A stretch of 64,000 nt of DNA from G965207335 sp965222825 (GTDB lineage: Bacteria > Pseudomonadota > Gammaproteobacteria > PS1 > Pseudothioglobaceae), in assembly GCA_965222825.1 (NCBI GenBank), contig OZ244964.1, forward strand, positions 434,001 through 498,000, written 5' to 3'. Positions 43,050 through 50,798 of this stretch are shown piece after piece. The translations under genes were made by a program, and so were the position numbers. A model generated the notes under the pieces. It ran no database searches. It was not told where the DNA came from and saw only the letters and a program-made list of their open reading frames with translations. How positions within the stretch are numbered: position 1 is the stretch's first letter; every line of letters starts with the position of its first letter.

Positions 43050-43097
43050 AGTAATTATTATAACTTTTTTACTATAAATAAGCAAATAAAAAATAAT

Positions 43098-43125
43098 ACA
43101 CCGTTTTGATAAATTTTATTACTAT
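43098..43125. repeat. decayed IS3-end-like sequence
   Basis: ACACCGTTTTGATAAATTTT plus TTACTAT matches ACACCGCTTTGTAAATTTTA at the end of the IS3 remnant near 39570 with few changes. It lies just downstream of the purD 3' end. Confidence 0.4.
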
Positions 43126-43152
43126 AACAATAAAACAAAATATTGCGATAAT

Positions 43153-44496
43153 TTAATTAAAATTATAATTTAAAAGTTTATCTAAATTGTCCTTAGAGCC
43201 TATATCTTTTCTATACTCTAAATCACTATCCACAAATTTTTCTATGGCTTTGTTAATAAGGCTTTCAGCATCTGCTATTTTTTCTGCAACAGCACCAAAA
43301 GCAATAACCCTTGATTTTTTAAGTGTCTTATATTGACTATCAGCTACTTTAATAGAAGAGGCAAAAAATATATCAACTCCCATATTAGCGATAGCTTTTT
43401 CGTCTATGCTAAATAAAGATACTTTATCACTCTCTTGTGGATATTCTTTGGCTACAAGGTATTTAATAACAGAGGCTTTTTTGATAAAATCTACCTTGTC
43501 TTTGGATAAAGTTTTATGCCACATATTTCTTACTACATCAGCAAAAGAACTTTTTAAAATAGTTAATATATTTAATCCCTCAGGGTCTCCAAAACGAGCA
43601 TTAAATTCCATAAATTTAATGCCCTGCTTGGTTTTAAAAAAACCTCCATTTAAAACACCACTAAAAGATAAACCATCATATCTCATCTTGTTAATAATTT
43701 TTTGCATAATATTTTGACAATCTTGCAAATCTTTATCATTCATAAAGGGTAGTTTATTTTCATTATTAGTAAAGCATCCCATGCCACCTGTTCCAGCACC
43801 TAAGTCATTTTCAAGCCTAAACGGATAATCATAACTTGCAGGTGACATAACTAAATTTTCACCATCGGTAATACCCATAATAGTAAATTCAATGCCTTGT
43901 AATTTTTCAACCAATAAAACTTTATCATTAGGATATTTGTCTAAAAGTTCTAAAGAATAATCTATACAGTCTTTGTATGTTTTTAAGTGCTCAGGCATTA
44001 CTTTAACGCCTTTCCCACCCGTTAAACCTTGGGGTTTAACCACAATTGCTATTTTTTTATCTGCAAATATTTGTATGGCAGAATGCAATGCTTCTTTTGT
44101 TTCAATTACTTGATAATAAGGAGTAAATTCAGGGCAAGCTTTTTTCATCATATCAATAGAATATATTTTATCCCATTCTATTCTTGTTGCTGCTTTTGTG
44201 CCACCAACTGCTTTAATATTATTACTAAGCATCTCATCTACTACGCCATTTGCTAGTGGATCATCGGCACTAACAAAAGCATAATCTATATTATTATCTA
44301 ATGCAAATTTGGCTACTTCTTGTGGCTTATTAACATTGCCAATGATATATTGTCCACCTGATTTTTTAACACATTCTATAATAGTTGGATTCTTATGGGA
44401 TATAAAAGCATAAAGTATTGTATGCTTAAAAAGTTTTAACGCAAAAGCACTCTCTCTTCCACCAGAACCAACAATTAAAAAACTATCTTTTTCCAT
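43153..44496 (-). CDS. purD: phosphoribosylamine-glycine ligase (divergent PurD)
   Basis: 447 residues, ATP-grasp fold: FLIVGSGGRESAFALKLF, VKPQGLTGGKGVKV, GTGGMGCFTN, FSGVLNGGFFKTK and MEFNARFGDPEGLNIL. The order and motifs are those of GAR synthetase, the second step of purine synthesis. It is unlike standard gammaproteobacterial PurD (GGGGREHALA... and GNAGT are replaced), so it may have come from another lineage. It is monocistronic, not beside purH, and lies between two decayed IS3-end sequences. Confidence 0.85.
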   Translation of the reverse strand: MEKDSFLIVGSGGRESAFALKLFKHTILYAFISHKNPTIIECVKKSGGQYIIGNVNKPQEVAKFALDNNIDYAFVSADDPLANGVVDEMLSNNIKAVGGTKAATRIEWDKIYSIDMMKKACPEFTPYYQVIETKEALHSAIQIFADKKIAIVVKPQGLTGGKGVKVMPEHLKTYKDCIDYSLELLDKYPNDKVLLVEKLQGIEFTIMGITDGENLVMSPASYDYPFRLENDLGAGTGGMGCFTNNENKLPFMNDKDLQDCQNIMQKIINKMRYDGLSFSGVLNGGFFKTKQGIKFMEFNARFGDPEGLNILTILKSSFADVVRNMWHKTLSKDKVDFIKKASVIKYLVAKEYPQESDKVSLFSIDEKAIANMGVDIFFASSIKVADSQYKTLKKSRVIAFGAVAEKIADAESLINKAIEKFVDSDLEYRKDIGSKDNLDKLLNYNFN

Positions 44497-44543
44497 AATT
44501 ATCTTATTAAAAAATTAAAAGCAAATCAAAATTTAGTTTAAAA

Positions 44544-44598
44544 AACTGGATATATTTTGTGAATTTTACCACTGATTTTTTACTATATTATGGGGTTT
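44544..44598. repeat. decayed IS3-end-like sequence
   Basis: AACTGGATATATTTTGTGAA followed by TTTTACCACT and TATTATGGGGTTT parallels AACTGGACACCGCTTTGTAA ... TATTATGGGGTTT at 39562-39630. It occupies the purD-murJ gap (44497-44676), which holds no gene. Confidence 0.5.
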
Positions 44599-44676
44599 TA
44601 AATATAAAATATGTAAAATGATGCTTAGTTTTTAAAACAGTATCTATTTTTATTACACAGAAAATAATTTTTACAA

Positions 44677-46212
44677 ATGCTTAATAATTCATTGCTAAAA
44701 TCAGGCGCAATAATAACAACAATGACCTTTATATCAAGAATATTTGGGCTTGTAAGAGATATTGTAATAGCTAGATTATTTGGTGCGGGATTGGGCTCGG
44801 ATGTATTTTTTGTTGCTTTTAAAATCCCTAATTTATTTCGTAGATTATTTGCAGAAGGTGCTTTTTCACAAGCATTTATACCTATACTATCAGAAGCAAA
44901 GATTAAAAATGGCGAACAAGAATCCCAAGTAGTAATTAACCATATAGGTAGTTATTTACTAAAAATATTAGTGATTACTACTGTAATAGCAATTATTATT
45001 GCACCTATTATCGTGCTATTATTTGCCTATGGTTTTTATCAATATCCAGAAAAATTTAACCTAGCAACTAATATGCTACGAGTTACATTTCCTTATTTAT
45101 TACTAATATCTATTACTGCTTTTTTTGGTGCTATCTTAAATACATATAATAACTTTGCCATTCCAGCATTTACCCCTGTTTTATTAAATATTAGTATAAT
45201 TATTTGTGCTATATTTTTAGCTGATAAATTAGATACTCCAATTATGGCACTAGCTTATGGGGTATTACTAGGTGGTGTGGTGCAATTATTGTTTCAAATA
45301 CCATTTTTAAAAAAAATTAACAAAATACCCAAACTAGCTACAACTAAACACAGCTCAGTTAAACTACTAAAAAAAAGAATGTTACCAGCTATATTTGGTG
45401 TTTCTGTATCGCAAATTAACTTATTATTTGATACTATTATTGCATCTTTTTTAATAACAGGCAGTATATCTTGGCTGTATTATTCAGATAGATTATTAGA
45501 ATTACCACTAGCATTAATAGGTATAGCACTTGCTACTTTATCAATTACAAAATTATCACACTATTTTGCTAAACAAGATTTTAAAAACTTTAAAAAAACT
45601 ATAGATGACTGTATAAAAATAGCCATTACTTTGGCAATACCTGCTAGTATTGGGTTAGTGGTTTTGGCAGAGCCGTTAATGATAACCTTATTTCAATACC
45701 AACAATTTAGCCCTAATGATAGCTATCAAAGCTCATTGAGTTTAAGTGCCTATGCTATTGGGTTAAGTGCACTAATTATTGTAAAAATATTAGCTCCAGC
45801 ATTTTATGCCCGAGGTGATATAAAAACCCCAGTAAGAATAGCTATAATTGCTATGCTAACTAATATAATACTAAATATTATTTTTGCTTATTATTATAGG
45901 CACACAGGAATAGCTTTAGCTACAAGTATATCTGCTATTTTAAATGCGGTTTTATTGTATTACGCATTACATAAAAAACAAATATACCAACTAAATAAAA
46001 ATATTTATAAACTATTTGTCCAAGTAATAATAGCAAGTTTAATAATGCTTGTTGGTATTATTTATTTTACCCTAGATGCTAATTATTACTTGCAATCTAG
46101 CGTATGGCAAAGAATTTTTACTTTATTAACAACTATAACTATTGCTATATTATTATATTTTTTTATACTAAAAATACTATCTACGCTAGTAAAAAAACTA
46201 AAATTAAACTAA
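44677..46212 (+). CDS. murJ: lipid II flippase MurJ
   Basis: 511 residues, polytopic (about 14 membrane helices) with the MurJ opening MLNNSLLKSGAIITTMTFIS, RIFGLVRDIVIARLFGAG, PNLFRRLFAEGAFSQAFIP and a central PAIFGVSVSQINLLFDT. It flips the peptidoglycan precursor across the inner membrane. It leads a tight same-strand run through groEL. Confidence 0.96.
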   Translation: MLNNSLLKSGAIITTMTFISRIFGLVRDIVIARLFGAGLGSDVFFVAFKIPNLFRRLFAEGAFSQAFIPILSEAKIKNGEQESQVVINHIGSYLLKILVITTVIAIIIAPIIVLLFAYGFYQYPEKFNLATNMLRVTFPYLLLISITAFFGAILNTYNNFAIPAFTPVLLNISIIICAIFLADKLDTPIMALAYGVLLGGVVQLLFQIPFLKKINKIPKLATTKHSSVKLLKKRMLPAIFGVSVSQINLLFDTIIASFLITGSISWLYYSDRLLELPLALIGIALATLSITKLSHYFAKQDFKNFKKTIDDCIKIAITLAIPASIGLVVLAEPLMITLFQYQQFSPNDSYQSSLSLSAYAIGLSALIIVKILAPAFYARGDIKTPVRIAIIAMLTNIILNIIFAYYYRHTGIALATSISAILNAVLLYYALHKKQIYQLNKNIYKLFVQVIIASLIMLVGIIYFTLDANYYLQSSVWQRIFTLLTTITIAILLYFFILKILSTLVKKLKLN

Positions 46213-46223
46213 AATTACCCTAA

Positions 46224-46493
46224 ATGGATAAAATTTATTGCATAAAATTAAAAAAACACCTAGTAGGATTAGATAGAGCACCGTATCCCGGTGAGCTAGG
46301 GAGGAAAATACTAAAAAATGTCTCCAAAGAAGCATGGGGTTTATGGCTTGAACATCAAACTATGTTAATTAATGAAAATAACTTAAATATGATGGACTCT
46401 GATGCTCAAAAATATCTAAAACAACAATTAGAAATATACTTTTTCTCCGATAAAGAAGTTGATGCTATAGCTGGCTGGACTTCACAAAAATAA
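46224..46493 (+). CDS. yggX: Fe(2+)-trafficking / oxidative-damage protection protein YggX
   Basis: 89 residues: C-x-K(L)KK near the N-terminus with the conserved cysteine (IYCIKLKKH), then APYPGELGRKIL, SKEAWGLWLEHQTMLINE and LNMMDSDAQKYL, all YggX signatures. It protects Fe-S clusters and handles labile iron. Normally paired with mutY; here it lies between murJ (11 bp) and gmk (TAATG overlap). Confidence 0.94.
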   Translation: MDKIYCIKLKKHLVGLDRAPYPGELGRKILKNVSKEAWGLWLEHQTMLINENNLNMMDSDAQKYLKQQLEIYFFSDKEVDAIAGWTSQK

Positions 46494-47098
46494 TGGCATT
46501 ATTTATTGTATCTGGAGCATCTGGCTCTGGTAAAACCTCATTAATACAACAATTATTGACACAAGATAAAAGCACTTGCGTATCAATATCACACACCACA
46601 AGAATGGCTAGAGAAAATGAGATTGATGCTGTTGATTATCATTTTTGCACGCTACATAAATTTAATAAGTTAATGGCTGATAATGAATTCTTAGAAAGTG
46701 CTAAAGTATTTGATAATTATTATGGCACTAGCAAAAATGGCGTTTTATCTCAGTTAAATAACTATGAAAATGTAATTTTAGAAATTGATTGGCAGGGTGC
46801 TAGGCAAGTTAGAAAAAATTTTGCTAATACCATTAGTATCCAAATTATACCGCCTTCTTTAGCCGAGTTAAAAAATAGATTAGAAATAAGGGCTAAAGAC
46901 GATAAAAAAATAATTACTAAAAGAATGAAAAAAGCCTATGAAGAAATTAATCATTATAGGGAATATGATTATATTATTATCAATAAGGACTTTAATAAGG
47001 CATTATTTGAGTTAAAAACAATAATATCATCACAACAACTAACGCTAAATGCAACAAAAAATGTTGTTAAATTAATATTAAAAGAGGTTAAACTATGA
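46493..47098 (+). CDS. gmk: guanylate kinase
   Basis: 201 residues with the P-loop SGASGSGKTSL, the GMP-binding SHTTRMAR, VDYHF, FLESAKVFDNYYGT, ILEIDWQGARQVR and a lid with RLEIRAKDD. It phosphorylates GMP to GDP. The usual neighbour rpoZ is absent; rpoH follows with an ATGA overlap. Confidence 0.95.
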   Translation: MALFIVSGASGSGKTSLIQQLLTQDKSTCVSISHTTRMARENEIDAVDYHFCTLHKFNKLMADNEFLESAKVFDNYYGTSKNGVLSQLNNYENVILEIDWQGARQVRKNFANTISIQIIPPSLAELKNRLEIRAKDDKKIITKRMKKAYEEINHYREYDYIIINKDFNKALFELKTIISSQQLTLNATKNVVKLILKEVKL

Positions 47099-47940
47099 TT
47101 AAAAATAAACAATTATCAGAAATACTTGCAATTAATAATAAATTATCCATAGGACAATATCCGCCCATATTATCGGCTGAGGAAGAGCACAAACTTGCAG
47201 TAGCACTTTATGAAGAATATGATATGCTAGCAGCACAAAAATTAGTTCTATCGCATATGCGATTTGTGTCTTTTATTGCCTATGGTTATAAGGGTTACGG
47301 ACTAGAACACAAGGATTTAATTCAAGAGGGTGCAATTGGACTAATGAAAGCAGTAAAAAAATTTAACCCTTACAAAAAAGTCCGACTTGCATCATTTGCA
47401 GTTTATTGGATTAGGGCTGAAATACATGAGTTTATTTTTAAAAATTGGAAAATAGTAAAAATTGCTACTACTAAATCACAACGAAAATTATTTTTTAAAT
47501 TAAAAAAGGCTAAAAGCAAAATATATAATTCACTAACCGATAAAGAAGCAGAAACCATAGCTAAAGATTTAGGTGTGAAAGCTAAAGATGTTTTAGAAAT
47601 GGAATCTAGACTGCAGTTTAATGATGTTGGTTTTAATATTATTAGTCATCCAAAAGATAGCGATTTATCTCCAGAAGAAATTATTACCGATGATAGTAAT
47701 AATCCAGAACTAATGACTATAGATGCAGACTCATCAAAAAGAAATCAACAAAAACTATATCAGGCTTTATCCACCTTAGATGAAAGAAGTCTAGATATTT
47801 TACAGGCAAGATACTTGAAAGAAGAAAAACAGACCCTATATAACTTAGCAGGCAAGTATGGCATATCAATAGAACGAGTTCGCCAACTTGAAAACAAAGC
47901 AATGAAGCAACTTAAAGATAAATTAAATGATACATTGTAA
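47095..47940 (+). CDS. rpoH: heat-shock sigma factor RpoH (sigma32)
   Basis: 281 residues: PILSAEEEHKLAVALYEEYD, SHMRFVSFIAYGYKGYGLEH.DLIQEGAIGLMKAV (region 2), the RpoH-specific box QRKLFFKLKKAK, and the region 4 helix-turn-helix YGISIERVRQLENKAMKQLK. It directs transcription of chaperone genes. It is followed after only 24 bp by groES, so sigma32 and its classical targets may share a transcript. The 5' coding region overlaps gmk, so an enteric-type thermosensor leader is unlikely here. Confidence 0.95.
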   Translation: MIKNKQLSEILAINNKLSIGQYPPILSAEEEHKLAVALYEEYDMLAAQKLVLSHMRFVSFIAYGYKGYGLEHKDLIQEGAIGLMKAVKKFNPYKKVRLASFAVYWIRAEIHEFIFKNWKIVKIATTKSQRKLFFKLKKAKSKIYNSLTDKEAETIAKDLGVKAKDVLEMESRLQFNDVGFNIISHPKDSDLSPEEIITDDSNNPELMTIDADSSKRNQQKLYQALSTLDERSLDILQARYLKEEKQTLYNLAGKYGISIERVRQLENKAMKQLKDKLNDTL

Positions 47941-47964
47941 ATATAAACCAAAACAGGAGAAAAA

Positions 47965-48252
47965 ATGAAAATTCGCCCCCTTCACGACCGTATAATTGTT
48001 CGTAGAAAAGAAGAACAAAAAACCACAGCAAGTGGTATAGTAATTCCAGATTCGGCAAAAGAAAAACCAGCACAAGGAAAGGTAATAGCTATAGGTAATG
48101 GTAAAAAAAATGATAATGGTGATATTATTCCCTTAGATGTTGCTATTGGTGATACCGTCCTTTTTGACCAATATGCAGGCTCAGAGGTAAAAATAGACGA
48201 TGAGTCCCTATTGGTTATGCGTGAAAGTGATGTAACTGCAATAATTGAATAA
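47965..48252 (+). CDS. groES: co-chaperonin GroES
   Basis: 95 residues: MKIRPLHDRIIVRRKEEQKT, ASGIVIPDSAKEKPAQGKV, GDTVLFDQYAGSEVKID. Complete GroES with the mobile loop (residues ~17-32). AGGAG precedes the ATG. No promoter fits in the 24 bp after rpoH, although a promoter inside rpoH cannot be excluded. Confidence 0.98.
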   Translation: MKIRPLHDRIIVRRKEEQKTTASGIVIPDSAKEKPAQGKVIAIGNGKKNDNGDIIPLDVAIGDTVLFDQYAGSEVKIDDESLLVMRESDVTAIIE

Positions 48253-48279
48253 TTTTAATAAATAACTAGGAGATAAAAA

Positions 48280-49935
48280 ATGTCAGTTAAAGAAATTAAA
48301 TTTGGCTTAGAAGCAAGAAATAGTATGGTTAATGGTATTAATACCCTAACCGATGCTGTAAGAATAACTCTAGGTCCAAAAGGTAGAAATGTTATTTTAG
48401 AGAAATCTTTTGGTGCACCAACTATTACCAAAGATGGAGTAACAGTAGCTCGTGAGATTGAATTAGAAAATAAATTTGAGAATATGGGAGCACAAGCAAT
48501 AAAAGAAGTTGCCTCAAAAACTAATGATGTTGCTGGCGATGGCACAACAACTGCAACTATTTTGGCACAAGCTATAATAAAAAATGGTATCAAGTCTATA
48601 GCTTCTGGTATGAATCCAATGGATTTAAAACGAGGTATTGATAAAGCTACAAAAGTAATAGTTGGCAAATTACAAGAGTTATCAAGAGAATGCACTACTA
48701 GCCAAGATATTGCCCAAGTAGGAACTATCTCTGCTAATTCTGATAAAACTATAGGTGATATTATAGCAGCTGCTATGGATAAAGTTGGTAAAGAAGGGGT
48801 TATTACTGTTGAAGAAGGCTCAGGTTTTGAAGACGAGTTAGAAGTAGTAGAAGGAATGGAGTTTGACAGAGGTTATATTTCACCTTATTTTATTAATAAT
48901 CAGGAAGCAATGACTGCTAATTTAGACGAGCCTTATATTTTATTATTTGATGCAAAAATATCTAATATTCGTGATTTATTGCCAACACTAGAAGCTGTTA
49001 ATAAAAACGGCAAACCATTACTTATTATTGCTGAAGATGTAGATGGTGAAGCACTAGCAACTTTGGTAGTAAATAATATGCGTGGTATTTTAAAGGTAGC
49101 CGCTGTAAAAGCACCTGGTTTTGGTGATAGAAGAAAAGCTATTTTAGAAGATATTGCAATTCTAACTGGGGGCACAGTAATATCTGAGGAAGTTGGTTTA
49201 ACCCTAGAAGGACTAACTATTGAGCAATTAGGCACAGCCAAGAGAGTAAAAATTAACAAAGAAACTTCAACCATTGTTGATGGTAATGGTGATAAGTCCA
49301 ATATTGATGGACGAATTGAGCAAATAAAAAGCCAAACTGAAACAACTACCTCAGAATACGACAAAGAAAAACTACAAGAAAGACTAGCTAAATTATCAGG
49401 CGGAGTTGCTATTATTAAGGTTGGTGCTGCAACAGAAATTGAGATGAAAGAGAAAAAAGACCGTGTTGATGATGCCCTACATTCAACTCGTGCTGCAGTT
49501 GAAGAAGGTGTAGTTCCCGGTGGCGGTATTGCCCTAATAAATGCTTTACAAGCCATAGAAGATGTTAAAACTGATAATAGCGACCAAGATGTTGGTGTTG
49601 ATATTATGCGTAAAGCTATAGAAGAGCCACTAAGACAAATAGTATATAACGGTGGAGGAGATTCTTCTGTTGTTATAAACGAAGTTAAAATAAAGATTAA
49701 AGGCGGTAAAATTAACTATGGTTATAATGCTAGCACTGATGTTTATGGAGATATGTTAAAAATGGGAATCTTAGACCCAACTAAGGTAACTCGTTCTGCA
49801 CTACAAAATGCAGCTAGTATTGCAGGGTTAATGCTAACAACAGAAGCTATGATAGCTGAAATACCAAAAGAAACACCTGTTGCTGCTGGTGCACCTGATA
49901 TGGGTGGCATGGGTGGTATGGGTGGGATGATGTAA
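48280..49935 (+). CDS. groEL: chaperonin GroEL
   Basis: 551 residues with VRITLGPKGRNVILEKSFGA, NDVAGDGTTTATILAQAI, GFGDRRKAILEDIAILTGG, EGVVPGGGIALI and the GGM-rich tail MGGMGGMGGMM. ATPase residues (D in GDGTTT, D in the C-terminal STDVYGD) are kept. Strong AGGAG site. A hairpin terminator follows at 49966-50008. Confidence 0.98.
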   Translation: MSVKEIKFGLEARNSMVNGINTLTDAVRITLGPKGRNVILEKSFGAPTITKDGVTVAREIELENKFENMGAQAIKEVASKTNDVAGDGTTTATILAQAIIKNGIKSIASGMNPMDLKRGIDKATKVIVGKLQELSRECTTSQDIAQVGTISANSDKTIGDIIAAAMDKVGKEGVITVEEGSGFEDELEVVEGMEFDRGYISPYFINNQEAMTANLDEPYILLFDAKISNIRDLLPTLEAVNKNGKPLLIIAEDVDGEALATLVVNNMRGILKVAAVKAPGFGDRRKAILEDIAILTGGTVISEEVGLTLEGLTIEQLGTAKRVKINKETSTIVDGNGDKSNIDGRIEQIKSQTETTTSEYDKEKLQERLAKLSGGVAIIKVGAATEIEMKEKKDRVDDALHSTRAAVEEGVVPGGGIALINALQAIEDVKTDNSDQDVGVDIMRKAIEEPLRQIVYNGGGDSSVVINEVKIKIKGGKINYGYNASTDVYGDMLKMGILDPTKVTRSALQNAASIAGLMLTTEAMIAEIPKETPVAAGAPDMGGMGGMGGMM

Positions 49936-49965
49936 AAACTTTTACATAAATAGAGACTGTTACAC

Positions 49966-50008
49966 AAAGTCTGACTTGCGATATACTTTTAATTGCAAGT
50001 CGGACTTT
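49966..50008. terminator. bidirectional intrinsic terminator, groEL / GDSL lipoprotein
   Basis: AAAGTCTGACTTGC (49966-49979) pairs fully, with one G-U, with GCAAGTCGGACTTT (49995-50008). The stem is flanked by AAA on the left and TTTT on the right, so it can end both the groEL transcript and the convergent gene. Its TTGCGATATACTTTTA section resembles dispersed repeats at 38.75 and 56.8 kb. Confidence 0.7.
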
Positions 50009-50625
50009 TATCTATCAACAATCTTAATATATTTAGCTATACCCTTTGCAAGTTTGTTATAGCCCTTAGCGTTTAAGTGTATAAGATCACTTTTTAGACT
50101 ATTATCAGATAATAAGTCTGCTAGTAAATTATCAATATGTAATATATTATGTTTATTGGCTAGTCGCTTATAAATAGATGCGTCTGTTAATAGCACTGAC
50201 TTTTTAGGAACAGCAAGCAATATAACCTTGATATTATTATTTAGTAATTTAGTAATTATTTTATCTAAATTATCATATATTGTCGCAAATCTTATCCCTC
50301 TTATAATATCATTACCACCGTGCATTATAATAACTAAACTAGGATTATTTTGCTCAACTACCATATCTATTCTATTCAAAGCTGAACTACTAATCTCACC
50401 AGCAATACCACTATTAATTACTTTTACACCAAGTATTTTTGCCAATACACTTGGATAACTCTCATCTTTATTTGCACCAGTGCCATAAGTTAGGCTATTA
50501 CCAAAACTAACTACCACTGCATCTCTACTTATTGCTAGCTTGTCATTATCAAAAAAACAACCAGCAAGTAAAATACTAAGTAAAAAAATAATAAATTTTT
50601 TAGTATTTTTACTTACAAAGACCAC
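50008..50625 (-). CDS. GDSL-type esterase/lipase lipoprotein (TesA-like)
   Basis: 205 residues from a GTG at 50625. An ATG at 50721 adds 32 residues encoded wholly within the palindromic element at 50619-50776 and is disfavoured. The chosen start gives a lipoprotein signal (KKFIIFLLSILLAGC). SGNH blocks: VSFGNSLTYGTG (catalytic Ser; GNSL instead of GDSL), NSGIAGE, MHGGNDI and DLIHLNAKGY (Asp-His). It should be an SGNH hydrolase anchored in an envelope membrane; substrate unknown. Confidence 0.82.
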   Translation of the reverse strand: MVFVSKNTKKFIIFLLSILLAGCFFDNDKLAISRDAVVVSFGNSLTYGTGANKDESYPSVLAKILGVKVINSGIAGEISSSALNRIDMVVEQNNPSLVIIMHGGNDIIRGIRFATIYDNLDKIITKLLNNNIKVILLAVPKKSVLLTDASIYKRLANKHNILHIDNLLADLLSDNSLKSDLIHLNAKGYNKLAKGIAKYIKIVDR

Positions 50626-50776
50626 TACATAGGTGAAAGTGCGAAGTAAAAATGTCGAAAATATCTCTGCTTGAGGCAAAAAATAAAGGTAATACGCCTG
50701 TCTTGGCAAGTTTTTTAACAAAAAGCAGAGATATTTTTGGCTTTTTGACGAGTACTTTTGTATAATGCAGTGGTCT
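50619..50776. mobile_element. palindromic MITE-like element
   Basis: Outer arms AGACCACT (50619-50626) and AGTGGTCT (50769-50776) enclose a perfect 15-bp inverted repeat, AAAATATCTCTGCTT (50658-50672) and AAGCAGAGATATTTT (50723-50737). The left ~30 bp (CACTACATAGGTGAAAGTGCG) recurs at ~24330, and CCGTGCAATA just outside the right end (50781-50790) recurs near 24312. No coding capacity. It lies between glnD and the GDSL gene and supplies the latter's possible start. Confidence 0.6.
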
Positions 50777-50798
50777 CTTACCGTGCAATAATTTTTAT

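Noticed and set aside
38655..44600. Searched for an integron integrase (tyrosine recombinase) associated with the cassette array.
   Set aside because: No frame of suitable length or motif exists in the window; hence the CALIN description.
48255..49967. Antisense frames opposite groEL (up to 207 codons).
   Set aside because: groEL is unequivocal on the plus strand and the antisense products show no family signal.
50626..50721. ATG start of the GDSL lipase 32 codons upstream.
   Set aside because: The extension is encoded by the palindromic element and would bury the lipoprotein signal.
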